DNA from: a virus | Length of the DNA stretch: 64,000 bases | IMG/VR virus record: IMGVR_UViG_3300032285_003158 | Location: 1 to 64,000 of that record | Strand: one strand, 5' to 3' | Part shown: piece by piece, positions 7,462 to 13,755 of the stretch | Position numbering within the stretch: position 1 is the first letter of the stretch | How the letters are laid out: each line of letters opens with the position of its first letter | Program-made: the position numbers and the translations under genes | The notes under the pieces: generated by a model | Told to the model about the DNA's origin: nothing | Database searches by the model: none | Seen by the model: only the letters and a program-made list of their open reading frames with translations

Positions 7462-7509
7462 GAACCTATTCGAAAGCGAGACTGGGATGGACGGCATTTG
7501 CATATTACT

Positions 7510-7523
7510 GAGTAAATTTACTC
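7510..7523. repeat. perfect 14-bp palindrome
   Basis: GAGTAAATTTACTC, fully self-complementary, in an otherwise GC-rich stretch, about 50 bases after the promoter at 7433-7461. Size and symmetry fit a repressor operator; the binding protein is unknown. Confidence 0.5.
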
Positions 7524-7583
7524 TGTAGTATACAATTTATGTCGTTGACTTGCAACAGCGTACTTCCTGGCGGGGCATGTGTA

Positions 7584-7805
7584 ATGGGTAAAGCCTTCAA
7601 GAGCGGTCCATGCACCTATTGCGGCGTGGCTGGCTCCACCACCGCAGATCACGTCATTGCACGTGGCTTCTTCCCTCTGGACCTACGAGCGAACCTGCCC
7701 GACATCCTAACCTTCGCGCACTTGAAAACGGCGTCGGTTCGCCATTCGAAAATGGCGAAGGACTGGTTGCCATCCTCACCGGTCCGTGTATACTCCATTC
7801 CATGA
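7584..7805 (+). pseudogene. HNH endonuclease, truncated
   Basis: 73 residues. The N-terminal part (FKSGPCTYCG, then STTADHVIARGFFPLDLRANLP) is typical of an HNH nuclease: a CxxC zinc pair and the D-H catalytic pair. The expected continuation with the second CxxC and final His/Asn is missing; the frame continues into unrelated residues and into a promoter cassette. It looks like an HNH gene cut short by recombination. A start at 7539 in the same frame is also possible. Confidence 0.55.
7767..7794 (+). promoter_or_regulatory. promoter cassette copy (plus)
   Basis: TTGCCA 7767-7772, 16-base spacer, TATACT 7789-7794, then CCATTCC and ATGATG at 7802. Confidence 0.8.
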
Positions 7806-8185
7806 TGAAACAGGAGATCGAATTGTCCAAGTACCAATCCATGGACCTGAACGAGCTGGGCAGCCTTGCATCTGACTACCACAAGGACGTCCATGGCTTC
7901 CGACCACGTGGGAACGGTCTATACGCCAACCGGGACGCCTTGATTGACATCCTTGAGGGTTTGGATGCCTACATGGCTTCCCGCCGTTCCACCTTTGCTG
8001 GACGTGAGTCCATGCGGGCTGACGGCTGGCACGTATTGGAGACCGAGCCAGAATTGATCCAACAATCCATCTGGCTTGCAGAGGAGCGGGATCGGGAACG
8101 CCGTGAGAATGACGAAACCGGTGGCTACTGGTCAGAGGCCATGGCAGAGGCATCCAACCTCCGTCGCCAATACGGCAAGGCATAA
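7802..8185 (+). CDS. hypothetical protein
   Basis: 127 residues, GC-rich codon use. The double ATG at 7802 lies 7 bases after the -10 box, so a leaderless start is likely; alternatively TTG at 7823 has an ideal AGGAG at 7812-7816. The sequence is hydrophilic and helical (SMDLNELGSLASDYHKDVHGF..., ERDRERRENDETGGYWSEAMAEASNLRRQYGKA). No family recognised. The following gene's promoter starts right after the stop. Confidence 0.6.
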   Translation: MMKQEIELSKYQSMDLNELGSLASDYHKDVHGFRPRGNGLYANRDALIDILEGLDAYMASRRSTFAGRESMRADGWHVLETEPELIQQSIWLAEERDRERRENDETGGYWSEAMAEASNLRRQYGKA

Positions 8186-8188
8186 TGG

Positions 8189-8216
8189 TTGCCATCCTGC
8201 AGGACTCCTGTAGAAT
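8189..8216 (+). promoter_or_regulatory. promoter cassette copy (plus)
   Basis: TTGCCA 8189-8194, 16-base spacer, TAGAAT 8211-8216, leader AGACTCCATCGAATTG, then ribosome site AAAGGA before the ATG at 8248. Confidence 0.82.
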
Positions 8217-8247
8217 AGACTCCATCGAATTGAAAAGGACACCAACC

Positions 8248-8445
8248 ATGACCACCACCGAATATCTTTTCTCCAAGGGCTACTCCGCAACCGAAGTGGA
8301 GACCATCATGCGCGAGATTATGGAGCTCGACGGCACCACGGCATTCTCGGATCCAGTGGTCGCCGAATGGGTGGCAGCCGATCCGTACGCCGTCGATGGT
8401 GAGGAGTTGGTGGACGTGTGGGAATTGATGGATGTTCCGTTCTAA
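8248..8445 (+). CDS. small acidic protein, paralogue of the gene at 10496-10669
   Basis: 65 residues. MTTTEYLFSKGYSATEVETIM... matches the minus-strand protein MTTTDYLVSKGYSAEEIQTIM... at 10496-10669; both end in -PF after an acidic tail. The N-terminal half looks like a short three-helix (UBA-like) bundle by pattern only. Start at 8248 is set by AAAGGACACC. Expressed from its own cassette promoter. Function unknown. Confidence 0.65.
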   Translation: MTTTEYLFSKGYSATEVETIMREIMELDGTTAFSDPVVAEWVAADPYAVDGEELVDVWELMDVPF

Positions 8446-8460
8446 ACCACGCCGGCTGAC

Positions 8461-8476
8461 ACACTACCTGTAGTGT
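8461..8476. repeat. 16-bp palindrome, copy 1
   Basis: ACACTAC-CT-GTAGTGT, a perfect 7-bp inverted repeat with a two-base centre. An identical copy lies 63 bases downstream. Confidence 0.7.
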
Positions 8477-8523
8477 CCCGCCCGCAGAAAACAGGCGGAA
8501 ACCTCGGGTTTTTCGATCTCGTC

Positions 8524-8539
8524 ACACTACCTGTAGTGT
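8524..8539. repeat. 16-bp palindrome, copy 2
   Basis: Identical to copy 1; both are followed by TCC. The second copy ends 13 bases before the promoter at 8553-8580, so the pair could be an operator. Confidence 0.7.
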
Positions 8540-8552
8540 CCACAAAAAGTGG

Positions 8553-8580
8553 TTGCCAAACCGTCTGGAACCTGTACAAT
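8553..8580 (+). promoter_or_regulatory. promoter cassette copy (plus)
   Basis: TTGCCA 8553-8558, 16-base spacer, TACAAT 8575-8580, leader CCACTCCATTGATTCGAAGG. It reads into the non-coding region with the DnaA boxes; its product may be an RNA or a 20-residue peptide (8612-8674). Confidence 0.7.
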
Positions 8581-8851
8581 CCACTCCATTGATTCGAAGG
8601 GCAACCCCGGGATGGACGTGGAGGCTGGTCGCCATATATTATCCGCAGCGAAAATACCAGTATGCCACAGATAATCCTCAGCGGATTATCAGAAAATGCT
8701 CAGATACCTTTTGGATTCCGCGGAAATGGTATGGGGTTTTGCGCGGACAATCTCGGGAATCAACTAAGTCCAATACCATACACCATTCCAGCGATCATTA
8801 TCCAATGCAATTGCGAATGATTCTCATTTAGATCCACATGGTATCCAACAC

Positions 8852-8872
8852 TTATCCACAAAGTTATCCACA
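8852..8872. promoter_or_regulatory. two direct DnaA boxes
   Basis: Two exact copies of TTATCCACA (8852-8860 and 8864-8872) in the same orientation, 12 bases apart start to start. This is the strong E. coli DnaA consensus. Confidence 0.65.
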
Positions 8873-9019
8873 GCCTTACCTACCATTGCGACGGCATATG
8901 CGCGGGGATACACTATTATGCACAATTACCCACTTCGTTGCACTTTATTGCACGGAACATGGTTTTTTATTCTAAATTCTAGGCGATAGCCATCAATATG
9001 GAATAAGGTTATGCGATGA

Positions 9020-9190
9020 CTATCCTTCTATAATGACCAAATCATCGATGTATTCATGGTCGGCTAAACTACCCTTGAACGCGGATATAATGAAATAATG
9101 TAGTTGTTCTGTAGTATATTCTATCTTTTCACCAGTATGTGGTAATACATCATCGAGTTCCATTGTAAATGATACGGTGTATTTCTTCAT
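9020..9190 (-). CDS. small hypothetical protein
   Basis: 56 residues (MKKYTVSFTMELDDVLPHTGEKIEYTTEQLHYFIISAFKG...). Start at 9190 rather than 9205 because the GGAG that serves it lies at the upstream ATG. Overlaps the end of the next upstream gene in the same leftward operon. It resembles the adjacent 48-residue protein in its basic-hydrophobic opening (MKxYxVxF/MKLYRLTID), so the two may be related. Confidence 0.6.
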   Translation of the reverse strand: MKKYTVSFTMELDDVLPHTGEKIEYTTEQLHYFIISAFKGSLADHEYIDDLVIIEG

Positions 9191-9194
9191 TCTT

Positions 9195-9341
9195 TTATTC
9201 TCCATTGTATTCTAGTTGTTCACATTCGAATTGTACTATTGTTTCATAATCTCGGAGTTCTTTATTGATTATAGATTCAACATAGTTTGGACCAGTATCT
9301 TCCGATAATAGTACGTCAATGGTCAGGCGATATAGTTTCAT
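9195..9341 (-). CDS. small hypothetical protein
   Basis: 48 residues (MKLYRLTIDVLLSEDTGPNYVESI...). GAAGAGGT ribosome site upstream; its ATG overlaps the stop of a 19-codon frame (ATGA) and its stop lies near the start of the next gene. Function unknown. Confidence 0.55.
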   Translation of the reverse strand: MKLYRLTIDVLLSEDTGPNYVESIINKELRDYETIVQFECEQLEYNGE

Positions 9342-9397
9342 AGTGTTACCTCTTCCAGTTTGAATTCTACTTTAGATTGACGACGATAGTCATCCAT
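9338..9397 (-). CDS. possible 19-residue peptide
   Basis: MDDYRRQSKVEFKLEEVTL, starting after GGAGAAAGAAA and overlapping both neighbours (its stop overlaps the next ATG as ATGA). The overlaps on both sides suggest translational coupling rather than chance, but the length makes it uncertain. Confidence 0.35.
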   Translation of the reverse strand: MDDYRRQSKVEFKLEEVTL

Positions 9398-9608
9398 TTT
9401 CTTTCTCCTTGATTCCAAAATGTTCTAACATTTTTTCTTTGACTATGATTTCATCACCCACAAAATCAAACTTATCCTCAACGAACTGAGCACATTCTCG
9501 GATGATTAGTTCGGCAAACTTTTGGCAGAATTCATCGGGAATATACCAAGAAGGCGTCGGCATATTCTCACATACATTATCAGCTAATTGTAGGATTCTT
9601 TCGTTCAT
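9390..9608 (-). CDS. MNERI-family phage protein
   Basis: 72 residues: MNERILQLADNV... FCQKFAELIIRECAQFVED ... MLEHFGIKEKENG. This is a widespread small phage family whose marks are an MNERI start, 'FAELI(I/V)(R/E)EC' in the middle and '(L)xHFG(V/I)' near the end. Five further members are in this window. No function is known; the conserved core is helical. Confidence 0.7.
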   Translation of the reverse strand: MNERILQLADNVCENMPTPSWYIPDEFCQKFAELIIRECAQFVEDKFDFVGDEIIVKEKMLEHFGIKEKENG

Positions 9609-9623
9609 ATGGCGTAGCGTGTA

Positions 9624-9914
9624 TCAAGTAAACAAAAATTTAAGATTGGATGCGAGTATCATTGTAGTATCTTCGCATCCCTTACCATAATCGGACAAAT
9701 CATCATATCCGCCGTCGGTATTAGTTTGACCGAGTTCCAATGCAATATCGGAACATTCTTTGGCGATTAACCGTGCAAACTTATACAATACATCATCGGG
9801 AATATGGAGTGCAACTGAATCTGGTTCGTCCTTTAATGCTTCCCGCACTATTTCATAGAATCGGGGTGGATACTTGGTGTGAAACTGATGACTATCGTTA
9901 GACTGAGAGGACAT
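9624..9914 (-). CDS. MNERI-family relative, extended N-terminus
   Basis: 96 residues from MSSQSNDSHQF. The middle IPDDVLYKFARLIAKECSDIALELG aligns with the FAELIIREC core of the neighbouring 72-residue protein, so this is a divergent paralogue. Start at 9914 follows GGAG; the upstream in-frame ATG at 9929 overlaps that site. Confidence 0.55.
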   Translation of the reverse strand: MSSQSNDSHQFHTKYPPRFYEIVREALKDEPDSVALHIPDDVLYKFARLIAKECSDIALELGQTNTDGGYDDLSDYGKGCEDTTMILASNLKFLFT

Positions 9915-10278
9915 AGTATGAAACTCCATTAAATTCAGCGTCGGTGTAATCTACCTTCAGATTATCCGCAGTTTCTTCCCAGTCGATTGCAACATAATCA
10001 GGCAAATCACGGGGAATAGTACCGCAACCCTCAAGCATATCCTTGACATACTCGGTGAAATACTCTTCGGCAATAAAATCAGCACCATATTGCCACTCGG
10101 TGACAAAATCATATTTTGATTCAAATGCTTTCAATGCACACAATTCTGTAATTTCATCTTCGGTGATATTGCAATCAGATGAAAGACATTCTAATTCCTC
10201 AATGCGGAAGATAATATCCAACGAAGAAACCACGTTATCATCAAACAAATCACAGACTACGTTAGCGACTACTGACAT
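9898..10278 (-). CDS. conserved phage protein, unknown function
   Basis: 126 residues. Start at 10278 has AGGAGAT. The C-terminal 'ADFIAEEYFTEYVKDMLEGCG... VAIDWEETADNLKVDYTDAEFNGVSYYV' is a pattern common to small acidic proteins of phages and plasmids. The acidic, DNA-mimic-like composition and the Y-E/D-W motifs recall antirestriction proteins, but the match to ArdA is not good enough to name it so. Confidence 0.55.
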   Translation of the reverse strand: MSVVANVVCDLFDDNVVSSLDIIFRIEELECLSSDCNITEDEITELCALKAFESKYDFVTEWQYGADFIAEEYFTEYVKDMLEGCGTIPRDLPDYVAIDWEETADNLKVDYTDAEFNGVSYYVLSV

Positions 10279-10292
10279 AATATATCTCCTAT

Positions 10293-10481
10293 TCAATATA
10301 CAGAAAATGTGGTTGCGTTAACCTTGAGACAGGTCGACCTTTTCAAATCTCGCGGACGATTATCCGTCGGGATATTGAAACGTGGACCGCGATACCGAAT
10401 CCGAAACTTAAAACCATTGGCGCGAAGCATACTCTTAACATTATCCAACTCGGAGATTGGCATATTAGACATGATTGACAT
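10293..10481 (-). CDS. conserved small basic phage protein
   Basis: 62 residues. The C-terminal two thirds (VKSMLRANGFKFRIRYRGPR ... RSTCLKVNATTFSVY) is a common phage small-protein family with a basic RxRYRGPR patch and a TCLK...AxxFxVY ending. GGAGATAAGATT precedes the ATG. Function unknown. Confidence 0.7.
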   Translation of the reverse strand: MSIMSNMPISELDNVKSMLRANGFKFRIRYRGPRFNIPTDNRPRDLKRSTCLKVNATTFSVY

Positions 10482-10495
10482 AATCTTATCTCCAA

Positions 10496-10669
10496 TCAGA
10501 ATGGAATATCTTCAAACTCGGGAGCGAAAAACCGACCAATCTCACGCACGATAACCGGTTCAGTATCATACAGATATGGCGACTCATTATAATAAGCGAT
10601 TTCTTCCATAATGGTTTGAATCTCCTCGGCGGAGTAACCTTTGGAAACCAGATAATCGGTGGTGGTCAT
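10496..10669 (-). CDS. small acidic protein, paralogue of 8248-8445
   Basis: 57 residues (MTTTDYLVSKGYSAEEIQTIM... ending EFEDIPF). Clear paralogue of the plus-strand protein at 8248-8445. First gene of the leftward operon driven by the cassette at 10712-10739; ribosome site is weak (AGAAAGCAAAACGAA). Confidence 0.65.
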   Translation of the reverse strand: MTTTDYLVSKGYSAEEIQTIMEEIAYYNESPYLYDTEPVIVREIGRFFAPEFEDIPF

Positions 10670-10711
10670 TTCGTTTTGCTTTCTGTGAAACTTCGTTGAT
10701 TTGATGGATGG

Positions 10712-10739
10712 ACTATAGCACACCCGCAGGAAATGGCAA
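10712..10739 (-). promoter_or_regulatory. promoter cassette copy (minus)
   Basis: TTGCCA (10739-10734), 16-base spacer, TATAGT (10717-10712), leader CCATCCATCAAATCAAC. It heads the leftward operon that runs from 10669 to 9020. Confidence 0.82.
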
Positions 10740-10740
10740 C

Positions 10741-11007
10741 CTATTCCTCGATTTCTCGACAAAACCGGTCAGACATTGCCGCTTCGAACCTGTCGAATTC
10801 CTCAGCGGGATCGGCGTCAAAAGCGGTCTCCACTGGACCGAACACCTCCTCTTCGGTCGCCTCACCAGAGTCCACGGCGTCAACCTGGATATGATCCAAG
10901 AGTTCCAAGAGCCCCCATGCTACCTCACGGTCACCTTCCACGGCAACATCGGCGGCAGAGTACAGCCACAATTTTTGCTCACGCAGGAGTTTCCAGTCGA
11001 TTTTCAT
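10741..11007 (-). CDS. acidic hypothetical protein
   Basis: 88 residues, very acidic (MKIDWKLLREQKLWLYSAADVAVEGDREVAWGLLELLDHIQVDAVDSGEATEEE...). AAGGAT precedes the ATG. The 'LREQKxWL....' opening followed by a helical acidic body resembles small phage proteins without known role. Own cassette promoter at 11034-11061. Confidence 0.6.
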   Translation of the reverse strand: MKIDWKLLREQKLWLYSAADVAVEGDREVAWGLLELLDHIQVDAVDSGEATEEEVFGPVETAFDADPAEEFDRFEAAMSDRFCREIEE

Positions 11008-11033
11008 TTTTAATCCTTAGTTAAGATGGACGG

Positions 11034-11061
11034 ACTGTACAGGAACCGGATGGAATGGCAA
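11034..11061 (-). promoter_or_regulatory. promoter cassette copy (minus)
   Basis: TTGCCA (11061-11056), 16-base spacer, TACAGT (11039-11034). Confidence 0.75.
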
Positions 11062-11106
11062 GCGGTTTCGATTTGTTGACCGGACCGGTGGAGATTGGCA
11101 GGATGG

Positions 11107-11134
11107 TTGCCATTCCGGCGGATCGGTGTATAAT
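11107..11134 (+). promoter_or_regulatory. promoter cassette copy (plus), perfect -10
   Basis: TTGCCA 11107-11112, 16-base spacer, TATAAT 11129-11134, leader AGCTCCTATCGAACGG. Downstream (11135-11229) there is only a 12-codon frame (11158-11196), so the transcript may be a small RNA. Confidence 0.75.
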
Positions 11135-11229
11135 AGCTCCTATCGAACGGCAGGGGGTGGACGCTGGTCGTGGGCGTAGCACTTCGTTGGAATAATGTCA
11201 CACCAAACCGGTCAACTATCCGAAAACCG

Positions 11230-11257
11230 TTGCCAAATCCTAGGATTCCTGTATGAT
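11230..11257 (+). promoter_or_regulatory. promoter cassette copy (plus)
   Basis: TTGCCA 11230-11235, 16-base spacer, TATGAT 11252-11257, then CCATTCC and ATGATG at 11265. Confidence 0.78.
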
Positions 11258-11264
11258 CCATTCC

Positions 11265-11465
11265 ATGATGAAAAACCAAGCAAAACCAACCAACCTCATC
11301 GGTTTCCATAGGTCCAACCTCATGGAGGCATGCCGGTACACTTCGCTCCACCCAACCATCATCGGCGACCTGTGGTGTAATGCCATGGTCTCCGACGCGG
11401 ACCTGGAGACCTTCCGCTTGAACGGCTGGCCCTTCCGATTGTTGACCAATTCGGAAATGGTTTGA
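11265..11465 (+). CDS. hypothetical protein, probable leaderless mRNA
   Basis: 66 residues (MMKNQAKPTNLIGFHRSNLMEACRYTSLHPTIIGDLWCNAMVSDADLETF...). The double ATG begins 8 bases after the -10 box with no ribosome site, the same arrangement as at 6512, 7351 and 7802. No family recognised. Confidence 0.5.
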   Translation: MMKNQAKPTNLIGFHRSNLMEACRYTSLHPTIIGDLWCNAMVSDADLETFRLNGWPFRLLTNSEMV

Positions 11466-11486
11466 CCTGATATAATGCAAGGAATG

Positions 11487-11494
11487 GATAAATA
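11487..11494 (+). promoter_or_regulatory. possible T4-type late promoter
   Basis: GATAAATA, one base from the T4 late -10 TATAAATA, 69 bases before the NUMOD3 gene. Confidence 0.4.
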
Positions 11495-11562
11495 TAGTAT
11501 CCGTCGCGGTATTACCAGTACCCACGGACTCTAGACATTCTTACAATAATCAGGAGACTATT

Positions 11563-12081
11563 ATGTCCAGCACCAATATGTATATGCCTCAGGAAGAATG
11601 GGATACAATGTCCCAATCATTATGTTCTATATTCGATATAGAATATCAACCTAGCATATCAGAACCAATTCAATGTGATAATCAAGGCTCTAATTATAAT
11701 CGAAAAGGCTATAAACACACCGAAGATTCCAAACGCTTAATGTCCGAAAATAGTATCGGACAAATAAGTTGGAATACAGGCAAAACATTACCACCATTAT
11801 CTGATGCACATAAACAGGCATTATCTAATGCATTAAAGGGAAAACCTGCTTGGAATAGGGGTATACCCAATACAATCGAACAGAAAAAGAAAATCTCTGA
11901 ATCATTATCATTGAATAACCCTATGCATAAACCAGATAATTGCAAAAAAGTATCTGATGCATTAAAGGGTCGAGTATTTTCGGCAGAATGGAAGGAAAAT
12001 TTATCCATTGCCGCAAAGGCCCGGTGCGAAAGAAAAAAAATGTTGCAGGCAAACAACGCAAAGTTGACCGGTTTGGTGTGA
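11563..12081 (+). CDS. NUMOD3-repeat protein (homing endonuclease relic)
   Basis: 172 residues. The C-terminal two thirds consists of NUMOD3-type repeats (SDAHKQALSNALKGKPAWNRG, QKKKISESLSLNN, CKKVSDALKGRVFSAEWKENLSIAAKARCE), the DNA-binding modules of GIY-YIG and HNH homing endonucleases. No nuclease motif is visible in the N-terminal 60 residues, so it is either a DNA-binding remnant of a homing endonuclease or a derived regulator. CAGGAG precedes the ATG. Confidence 0.7.
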   Translation: MSSTNMYMPQEEWDTMSQSLCSIFDIEYQPSISEPIQCDNQGSNYNRKGYKHTEDSKRLMSENSIGQISWNTGKTLPPLSDAHKQALSNALKGKPAWNRGIPNTIEQKKKISESLSLNNPMHKPDNCKKVSDALKGRVFSAEWKENLSIAAKARCERKKMLQANNAKLTGLV

Positions 12082-12095
12082 CATTGTGTGGAAGC

Positions 12096-12123
12096 TTGCC
12101 ATTCTGTAGGAATCCTGTAGAAT
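12096..12123 (+). promoter_or_regulatory. promoter cassette copy (plus)
   Basis: TTGCCA 12096-12101, 16-base spacer, TAGAAT 12118-12123, leader AGACTCCATCGAATTGAG. Confidence 0.82.
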
Positions 12124-12156
12124 AGACTCCATCGAATTGAGAAACGAAAGAAAATT

Positions 12157-12909
12157 ATGAATCTTTTGAGCACCGGCAATCCTAAAATCCTCAAGGGTAT
12201 CTCCGAGGGTTATATGACATATATTCTTCATTTGGCTCCGGCATCATTATCCGGATACAATACTTGTGCAAAGGCCACGCCTGGATGCAAAGCGGCTTGC
12301 CTTAATCTGGCTGGAAGAGGGGGTATGTTCAAGAAAGGTGAGAATACCAACGTCATTCAAAAGGCCCGTATTCGCAAAACCATTATGTTTTTCGAACAGC
12401 GTGATATTTTTATGCGCCTTTTGGTCAAAGATATTGAATTGGCCATTAAGCAATCTGATAAAAAGTATCTCACGCCAGTTATTCGCCTCGATGGTACTTC
12501 GGATATTCCATTCGAAAAGTATCCAGCCATCCGTGACGGCATCGAATATGCTAATATCTTCTTTGCTTTTCCAGAGATTCAATTCTACGATTATACCAAG
12601 ATTCTTGGTCGCAAGGTAAATCATATTCCAAATTATCATTTGACCTTTTCTGCGGCCGATGGTAATGATTCGGATGTGATAAAGGCAATCGAGCAGGGTT
12701 ATAATATCGCCGTGGTATTTGGCATCAAGAAAGGTACTGCTTTTCCCGATACTTATCTCGGTCGCCCAGTATTCAATGGCGATGATTCTGACCTGCGATT
12801 CCTTGATCCAAAAGGTGTCGTGGTTGGTTTGTATGCTAAAGGTAAAGCCAAGAAAGATACTAGCGGTTTCGTTAAGTATCCTACCATTCAGTTGAAACTC
12901 GCTGCTTAA
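12157..12909 (+). CDS. GP88-family phage protein
   Basis: 250 residues. Matches by eye the 'gene product 88' phage family: NPKILKGISEGY near the start, LHLAPASLSGYNTC, then C-x6-C-x3-C (TCAKATPGCKAACLN) followed by AGRGG, a basic IQKARIRKT segment, RLDGTSDIPFEKY, FYDYTK and YHLTFSAADGND. The clustered cysteines suggest metal or Fe-S binding; biochemical role is unknown. Expressed from its own cassette promoter with a GAAAGAAAATT leader. Confidence 0.75.
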   Translation: MNLLSTGNPKILKGISEGYMTYILHLAPASLSGYNTCAKATPGCKAACLNLAGRGGMFKKGENTNVIQKARIRKTIMFFEQRDIFMRLLVKDIELAIKQSDKKYLTPVIRLDGTSDIPFEKYPAIRDGIEYANIFFAFPEIQFYDYTKILGRKVNHIPNYHLTFSAADGNDSDVIKAIEQGYNIAVVFGIKKGTAFPDTYLGRPVFNGDDSDLRFLDPKGVVVGLYAKGKAKKDTSGFVKYPTIQLKLAA

Positions 12910-12933
12910 TTATTAACTTAGAGGTAAATTATT

Positions 12934-13095
12934 ATGAATAATTTTGTAATTCGTTGTTTCGGTGACCATACTCTGCTTTGGTCTAATGATGAAGGCTGGA
13001 CAGAATCTGATAATTTCGAGGTATATTCTCTCGAAGAATCAGAAGAATGTGAATTGCCACTAGGTGGTGAATGGGTCCGACTGGAAACTCTTTGA
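12934..13095 (+). CDS. small acidic hypothetical protein
   Basis: 53 residues (MNNFVIRCFGDHTLLWSNDEGW... GGEWVRLETL). Strong GAGGTAAATTATT leader, the same ribosome-site phrase used by the next genes. Predicted beta-rich. Not recognised. Confidence 0.55.
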   Translation: MNNFVIRCFGDHTLLWSNDEGWTESDNFEVYSLEESEECELPLGGEWVRLETL

Positions 13096-13109
13096 TGAGG
13101 TAAATTATT

Positions 13110-13259
13110 ATGTTAAAACATTGCAAAGGGTGTATCCATCATAATGTCGGTGTTAAAAATACCAAGTATGAAGATTGGTGTTGCAAGCATAGTAATACTG
13201 CACAAAAATCTAAATCTATTTGTATCATTCAATCCAGTAAAAAGGTAAAAAATGTTTAA
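13110..13259 (+). CDS. small Cys/His protein, likely zinc-binding
   Basis: 49 residues: MLKHCKGCIHHNVG ... DWCCKHSNTAQKSKSICII. C-x2-C-x2-HH and CC-x-H clusters suggest a zinc ribbon. GATGAGGTAAATTATT precedes it, and its stop overlaps the next gene by 8 bases. Function unknown. Confidence 0.55.
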   Translation: MLKHCKGCIHHNVGVKNTKYEDWCCKHSNTAQKSKSICIIQSSKKVKNV

Positions 13260-13731
13260 TACTGATGAAAATCCAACTGAACCAGGTGTTTATCTCGTTG
13301 ATCGAGGTGATAAGTTTAAGGGTCATTGGTATCGTTATTATGACGGCAAAGGTAATTGGGGTCTGATGTTCGAAACTTATCAAGGTGCATTTGGTTATCG
13401 TGACCAAATCTCGCCATTGAAAACTCTTCCATGGCGTGCTATCCGGCAACGTACTGCCGAAGATATGGTTACTCCTGAGATTCAAGAGAAACCAGCAAAG
13501 GTAAGTAAGGTAAAAAAAGATAAGTTAGTGGTCGCAAAGGTTACTGAAAAGGTCGCAAAGGTACCTAAGGTAACTAAACCAAAAGGTAATGATGGTACTG
13601 TTTTCTTCCGTGCTGACCGTTCTAAATGGGTTGCCGTTATGAACGGAAAACAAGAGGCTGCGCGAGATACTAAAGAAGGTGCATTGGCATTCTTGTTCAA
13701 GAAATATAAAATCGAAGGTATTGTAGTTTAA
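13252..13731 (+). CDS. two-domain hypothetical protein with basic linker
   Basis: 159 residues. N-terminal domain (PTEPGVYLVDRGDKFKGHWYRYYDGKGNWGLMF) looks like a small beta domain; a Lys/Val/Pro repeat linker (KVSKVKK, KVAKVPKVTKPK, about residues 85-112) joins a C-terminal segment GTVFFRADRSKWVAVMNGKQEAARDTKEGALAFLFKKY that recalls AP2-like DNA-binding folds of phage proteins. The DNA-binding idea is inference. Overlaps the zinc protein gene. Confidence 0.55.
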   Translation: MFNTDENPTEPGVYLVDRGDKFKGHWYRYYDGKGNWGLMFETYQGAFGYRDQISPLKTLPWRAIRQRTAEDMVTPEIQEKPAKVSKVKKDKLVVAKVTEKVAKVPKVTKPKGNDGTVFFRADRSKWVAVMNGKQEAARDTKEGALAFLFKKYKIEGIVV

Positions 13732-13755
13732 TTAACAGTTAAGAGGTAAAATATT

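Larger units (their letters stand above)
8446..9019. other. non-coding region with two DnaA boxes, palindromes and hairpins (candidate origin)
   Basis: About 570 bases without a convincing gene, between gene sets that read towards each other. It holds two copies of the palindrome ACACTACCTGTAGTGT (8461-8476, 8524-8539), a weak terminator-like fold ending in five T residues (8477-8513), a promoter cassette copy (8553-8580), a perfect 8-bp hairpin GATAATCC/GGATTATC (8670-8690), two exact DnaA boxes TTATCCACA (8852-8860, 8864-8872), TTGCAC repeats, and a T-rich stretch (8961-8980). A 20-codon frame at 8612-8674 after the promoter is possible but weak. The make-up resembles a plasmid or phage replication origin. 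Confidence 0.55.

Noticed and set aside
8553-8831. 92-codon plus-strand frame across the non-coding region
   Set aside because: Its first codons overlap the promoter -35 box, there is no ribosome site, and the composition (many Arg, Trp, Ser, Pro codons) looks like translated palindromes and hairpins.
11443-11478. TTGACC ... TATAAT promoter upstream of the NUMOD3 gene
   Set aside because: Spacing between the boxes is about 23 bases, too long for sigma-70; the GATAAATA late-type word is a better candidate.
12247-12639. 130-codon minus-strand frame inside the GP88-family gene
   Set aside because: Antisense shadow; no promoter or ribosome site, and the plus-strand protein has conserved family motifs.
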